DNA from: Amycolatopsis lexingtonensis | GTDB taxonomy: Bacteria; Actinomycetota; Actinomycetes; Mycobacteriales; Pseudonocardiaceae | DNA: 64,000 nucleotides | Direction: 5' to 3' | Assembly (NCBI RefSeq): GCF_014873755.1 | Contig: NZ_JADBEG010000001.1 | Span: forward strand, 994,501 to 1,058,500 | Part shown: positions 62,196 through 64,000 of the stretch, in pieces | How positions within the stretch are numbered: position 1 is the first letter of the stretch | Layout of the letters: every line of letters starts with the position of its first letter | The notes under the pieces: generated by a model | The model's input: the letters and a program-made list of their open reading frames with translations, nothing else | The model's database searches: none | Told to the model about the DNA's origin: nothing | Translations under genes and position numbers: made by a program

Positions 62196-63104
62196 TCACC
62201 CGGCGGTGGACGCGTAGGTCGGGTCCGTTCGGTGGTCCCGCGCGGTGTCCCGCAGGCACCGCAAGAGCACGGCGCCGTACTTCATGTCCGTGTTCGCCCA
62301 GGCGGCCCAGGTGCGCATCCAGTGTTCGGGGCGGTGCGCGGTGAGCGGGAGCCAAGTCCAGCCGGGGAACCACTTCCGGGCCGAAGCGCTGCCGATGAGG
62401 ACCGCGTCGACGTGGGAGCTCTTGGCGATCAGCTCGCTGTGTTCGGAGAACGCGCGGAACAGCCAGCCTACTTCGGTGCCGCTGGCGGCCGCGGCGGTGC
62501 GCAGGCTGATCTCCTCGCCCTTGGAGGAGTGCGCCATCACGCGCAGGCCGGCGAGGTCGGTGACGTCGATTTCGGTCCGGCCCGCCGGGAGGACGTCCGC
62601 GCGGAAAACGCAGCCGAGGCGTTGGCGGAACAGCGGTTCGGCGTGCAGTTCGGGTGGTTCGGTGTGCATCAGGCTCAGGTCGAGCAGGCCGTTGTTGAGC
62701 ATGCGGCGCTGTTCCTCGCTGGTGGCCTCGACGATGGCGAACCGGATTTCCGGTGCCTCGGCGGCGACCGCCGCCAGGTACTCCTCGATCCAGCCGTGGG
62801 GGACCCCGGACGGCACCCCGAGGTGCACGAGGTGCCCACCGGCCGAAGCGGCCTGGAGGACCTCCGGGACGCGGTCGACGAGCTCGAAGATCGACGACAG
62901 GTGGGTTCGCAGGCCCTCCCCGGCGACGGTCAGTTCGGTGCCGCGAGGCGTGCGTCGCAGGAGCCGGTGCCCGAGGTCCTTCTCCAGCTGGGCGATCTGC
63001 CGGCTCAGCGTGGGCTGGGTGAGGTGCAGGGCCGCCGCGGCGCGGGAGATCGAGCCGAACTCGGCCACCGCGCGGAAGTAGTCGAGCTGACGCAACTCAA
63101 GCAT
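62196..63104 (-). CDS. LysR family transcriptional regulator
   Basis: 302 residues from ATG 63104. Winged helix-turn-helix at 1-60 (LDYFRAVAEFGSISRAAAAL, then LTQPTLSRQIAQLEKDLG), then the periplasmic-binding-like effector domain. It is divergent from the alpha/beta hydrolase gene, with LysR-type sites between them, and probably activates that gene. Confidence 0.92.
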   Translation of the reverse strand: MLELRQLDYFRAVAEFGSISRAAAALHLTQPTLSRQIAQLEKDLGHRLLRRTPRGTELTVAGEGLRTHLSSIFELVDRVPEVLQAASAGGHLVHLGVPSGVPHGWIEEYLAAVAAEAPEIRFAIVEATSEEQRRMLNNGLLDLSLMHTEPPELHAEPLFRQRLGCVFRADVLPAGRTEIDVTDLAGLRVMAHSSKGEEISLRTAAAASGTEVGWLFRAFSEHSELIAKSSHVDAVLIGSASARKWFPGWTWLPLTAHRPEHWMRTWAAWANTDMKYGAVLLRCLRDTARDHRTDPTYASTAG

Positions 63105-63115
63105 GAGCCGATGGT

Positions 63116-63161
63116 ATGCCCCAGAGGCATGGGGACGGCCAGTGATGGGCATTTGTCAAAT
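63116..63161. promoter_or_regulatory. LysR-type binding sites between the regulator and hydrolase genes
   Basis: ATGCC-N5-GGCAT at 63116-63130 fits the LysR T-N11-A rule with a dyad. ATTTG-T-CAAAT at 63151-63161 is a second dyad about 33 bp further on, closer to the hydrolase gene. A recognition site plus an activation site is the normal LysR arrangement. Confidence 0.55.
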
Positions 63162-63213
63162 ACCGCGCGGGACATGACGATCTGAGCAGCGACGACGCTC
63201 TCAGGAGGACCGC

Positions 63214-63951
63214 ATGACCGCCGAGCTGGCTTTCGAACGATTTCCCGGTGGGCCCGCGTCGTTCTCCTTCGTGCTCGTCCACGGCTGGGCGCGCTCGCGG
63301 GCGGACTGGGCTCCCGTCCTCGAGGGGCTGTGCGCCATCGCCCCGGTCGTCGCCGTCGACCTGCCAGGGCACGGCGCCTCCCCACCGGGTGGCGGGATGC
63401 GTCTTCCGCAGGTCGCGGCCGACGTCCACGCGGTGATCGAACGCCTGGGTCTCGCCCGTGTGGTGCTCGTCGGGCACTCCGCGGGCAGCGAGGTCGCCGC
63501 CTTCCTCGCCCGCCGGGAGCCGGAACTGGTCGCGGGACTCGTGGTCGTGGATCCGGCTTTCGGTCTTCCCGACGACGACCGCGCGCGGGTCGAGGCGATG
63601 GCCGGGCGGCTGCGCACCGAAGACCCCGTCACGGTCGCGGCCGAGCACTTCGCGAGGTCCGGGCCGAGTCCGCTCCCCGGCAGGCCGGTTTCGGCCACGC
63701 CGGAAGCGATCCGCGAACTGTTCACCGAGTTCGCCTTCGCGCCCGAGGCGTTGCACTTCCGGACGCAGACGGCTGCCTTCTTCGCCGGCTTCCCGGTACC
63801 GGTGCTCGCCTTCTACCGGAACGAGGACCGGGCCCGCCTGGCGCGGGAAGTCCTTCCCGCCGCGGACATCCGGGTGCTGCCGGGCGGCCACTGGACCCAT
63901 CACGAACACCCCGCCGAGGTCGTGTCCGCGATCGCCGGCTGGACGCACTGA
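63214..63951 (+). CDS. Alpha/beta hydrolase
   Basis: 245 residues with the alpha/beta-hydrolase core: VLVHGWARSRADW (oxyanion region), nucleophile elbow GHSAG (Ser89) and catalytic His in GGHWTHHEHP near the C-terminus. AGGAGG lies 6-7 nt before ATG 63214. It is cytoplasmic. Likely hydrolyses an ester or a similar bond under LysR control; substrate unknown. Confidence 0.9.
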   Translation: MTAELAFERFPGGPASFSFVLVHGWARSRADWAPVLEGLCAIAPVVAVDLPGHGASPPGGGMRLPQVAADVHAVIERLGLARVVLVGHSAGSEVAAFLARREPELVAGLVVVDPAFGLPDDDRARVEAMAGRLRTEDPVTVAAEHFARSGPSPLPGRPVSATPEAIRELFTEFAFAPEALHFRTQTAAFFAGFPVPVLAFYRNEDRARLAREVLPAADIRVLPGGHWTHHEHPAEVVSAIAGWTH

Positions 63952-63970
63952 CCCGAAAAGAAAGGGACAC

Positions 63971-64000
63971 ATGACCAAGCCACAGCGCGTCGCCATCGTC
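63971..64000 (+). CDS. Start of a further gene (partial, 10 codons)
   Basis: ATG 63971 follows AAAGGGAC and opens MTKPQRVAIV before the window ends. The pattern of basic residues followed by VAIV is usual for the first strand of a Rossmann-fold dehydrogenase, often SDR type. This is only a hint. It lies 19 bp after the hydrolase stop and is probably in the same operon. Confidence 0.55.
   Translation, partial: MTKPQRVAIV

Overview
The window is very GC-rich (third codon positions almost always G or C), uses many GTG starts and GTGA/ATGA stop-start overlaps, and carries typical actinomycete families: F420/deazaflavin enzymes, ECF sigma factors, a LAL-type LuxR regulator, many TetR regulators, Tat substrates and a secreted GH95 glycosidase. 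This points to a filamentous actinomycete of the Pseudonocardiaceae, most plausibly Amycolatopsis. The genus is an inference, resting partly on recalled similarity of two intergenic repeat types (4.28 and 48.12 kb). I saw no rRNA, tRNA, CRISPR array, phage or insertion sequence.

1-28 kb. A partial zinc alcohol dehydrogenase and a VOC protein face a LAL regulator. Next come an endonuclease/exonuclease/phosphatase protein and a vanadium-haloperoxidase-like protein. Opposite the latter is a tight unit of ECF sigma factor, membrane-anchored Rieske protein, cupredoxin lipoprotein, metallophosphoesterase and small membrane protein. A secreted ribonuclease follows, then an MFS/DUF1232/ChrB-like group and several hypothetical genes including DUF1963. 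A stop-start coupled operon then encodes a P2-type cation ATPase and two TrkA-type K+ regulatory proteins. After a TetR gene with twin operators lies an ESX-like two-gene unit whose larger product carries DUF4474. Beside it is a decayed patch holding an esterase remnant and a frameshifted TetR.

28-40 kb. Two TetR genes each face redox genes; the second faces an F420-type cluster (NADPH:F420-reductase-like, quinone reductase, deazaflavin-dependent enzyme). Then come a GH95 alpha-L-fucosidase with a ricin-type lectin tail behind two palindromes, an ECF sigma factor with a CU044_5270-type partner, and cytochrome c oxidase subunit I.

40-62 kb. This block resembles a hypoxia/dormancy regulon of the DosR type. 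It has a P2-type ATPase related to Na,K-ATPases, an MBL/beta-CASP hydrolase, a P1B-5-like metal ATPase with a hemerythrin tail, an M50 protease with CBS domains, a tandem universal stress protein, a phosphate transporter with its PhoU-like partner, and deazaflavin-dependent enzymes. It also has a phosphoribosyltransferase, a PAS-GAF protein that looks like a disabled DosS kinase, an Acg-family oxidoreductase and a nitronate monooxygenase. At least seven sites fit the DosR core GGGNC-N4-GNCCC closely, nearly all just upstream of these genes. No DevR/DosR response regulator is in the window. Several genes here are damaged: a 16-bp tandem duplication fuses a membrane-protein gene to the nitronate monooxygenase, and 57.6-58.5 kb holds pieces of three genes.

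62-64 kb. A LysR regulator faces an alpha/beta hydrolase and the first codons of another gene.
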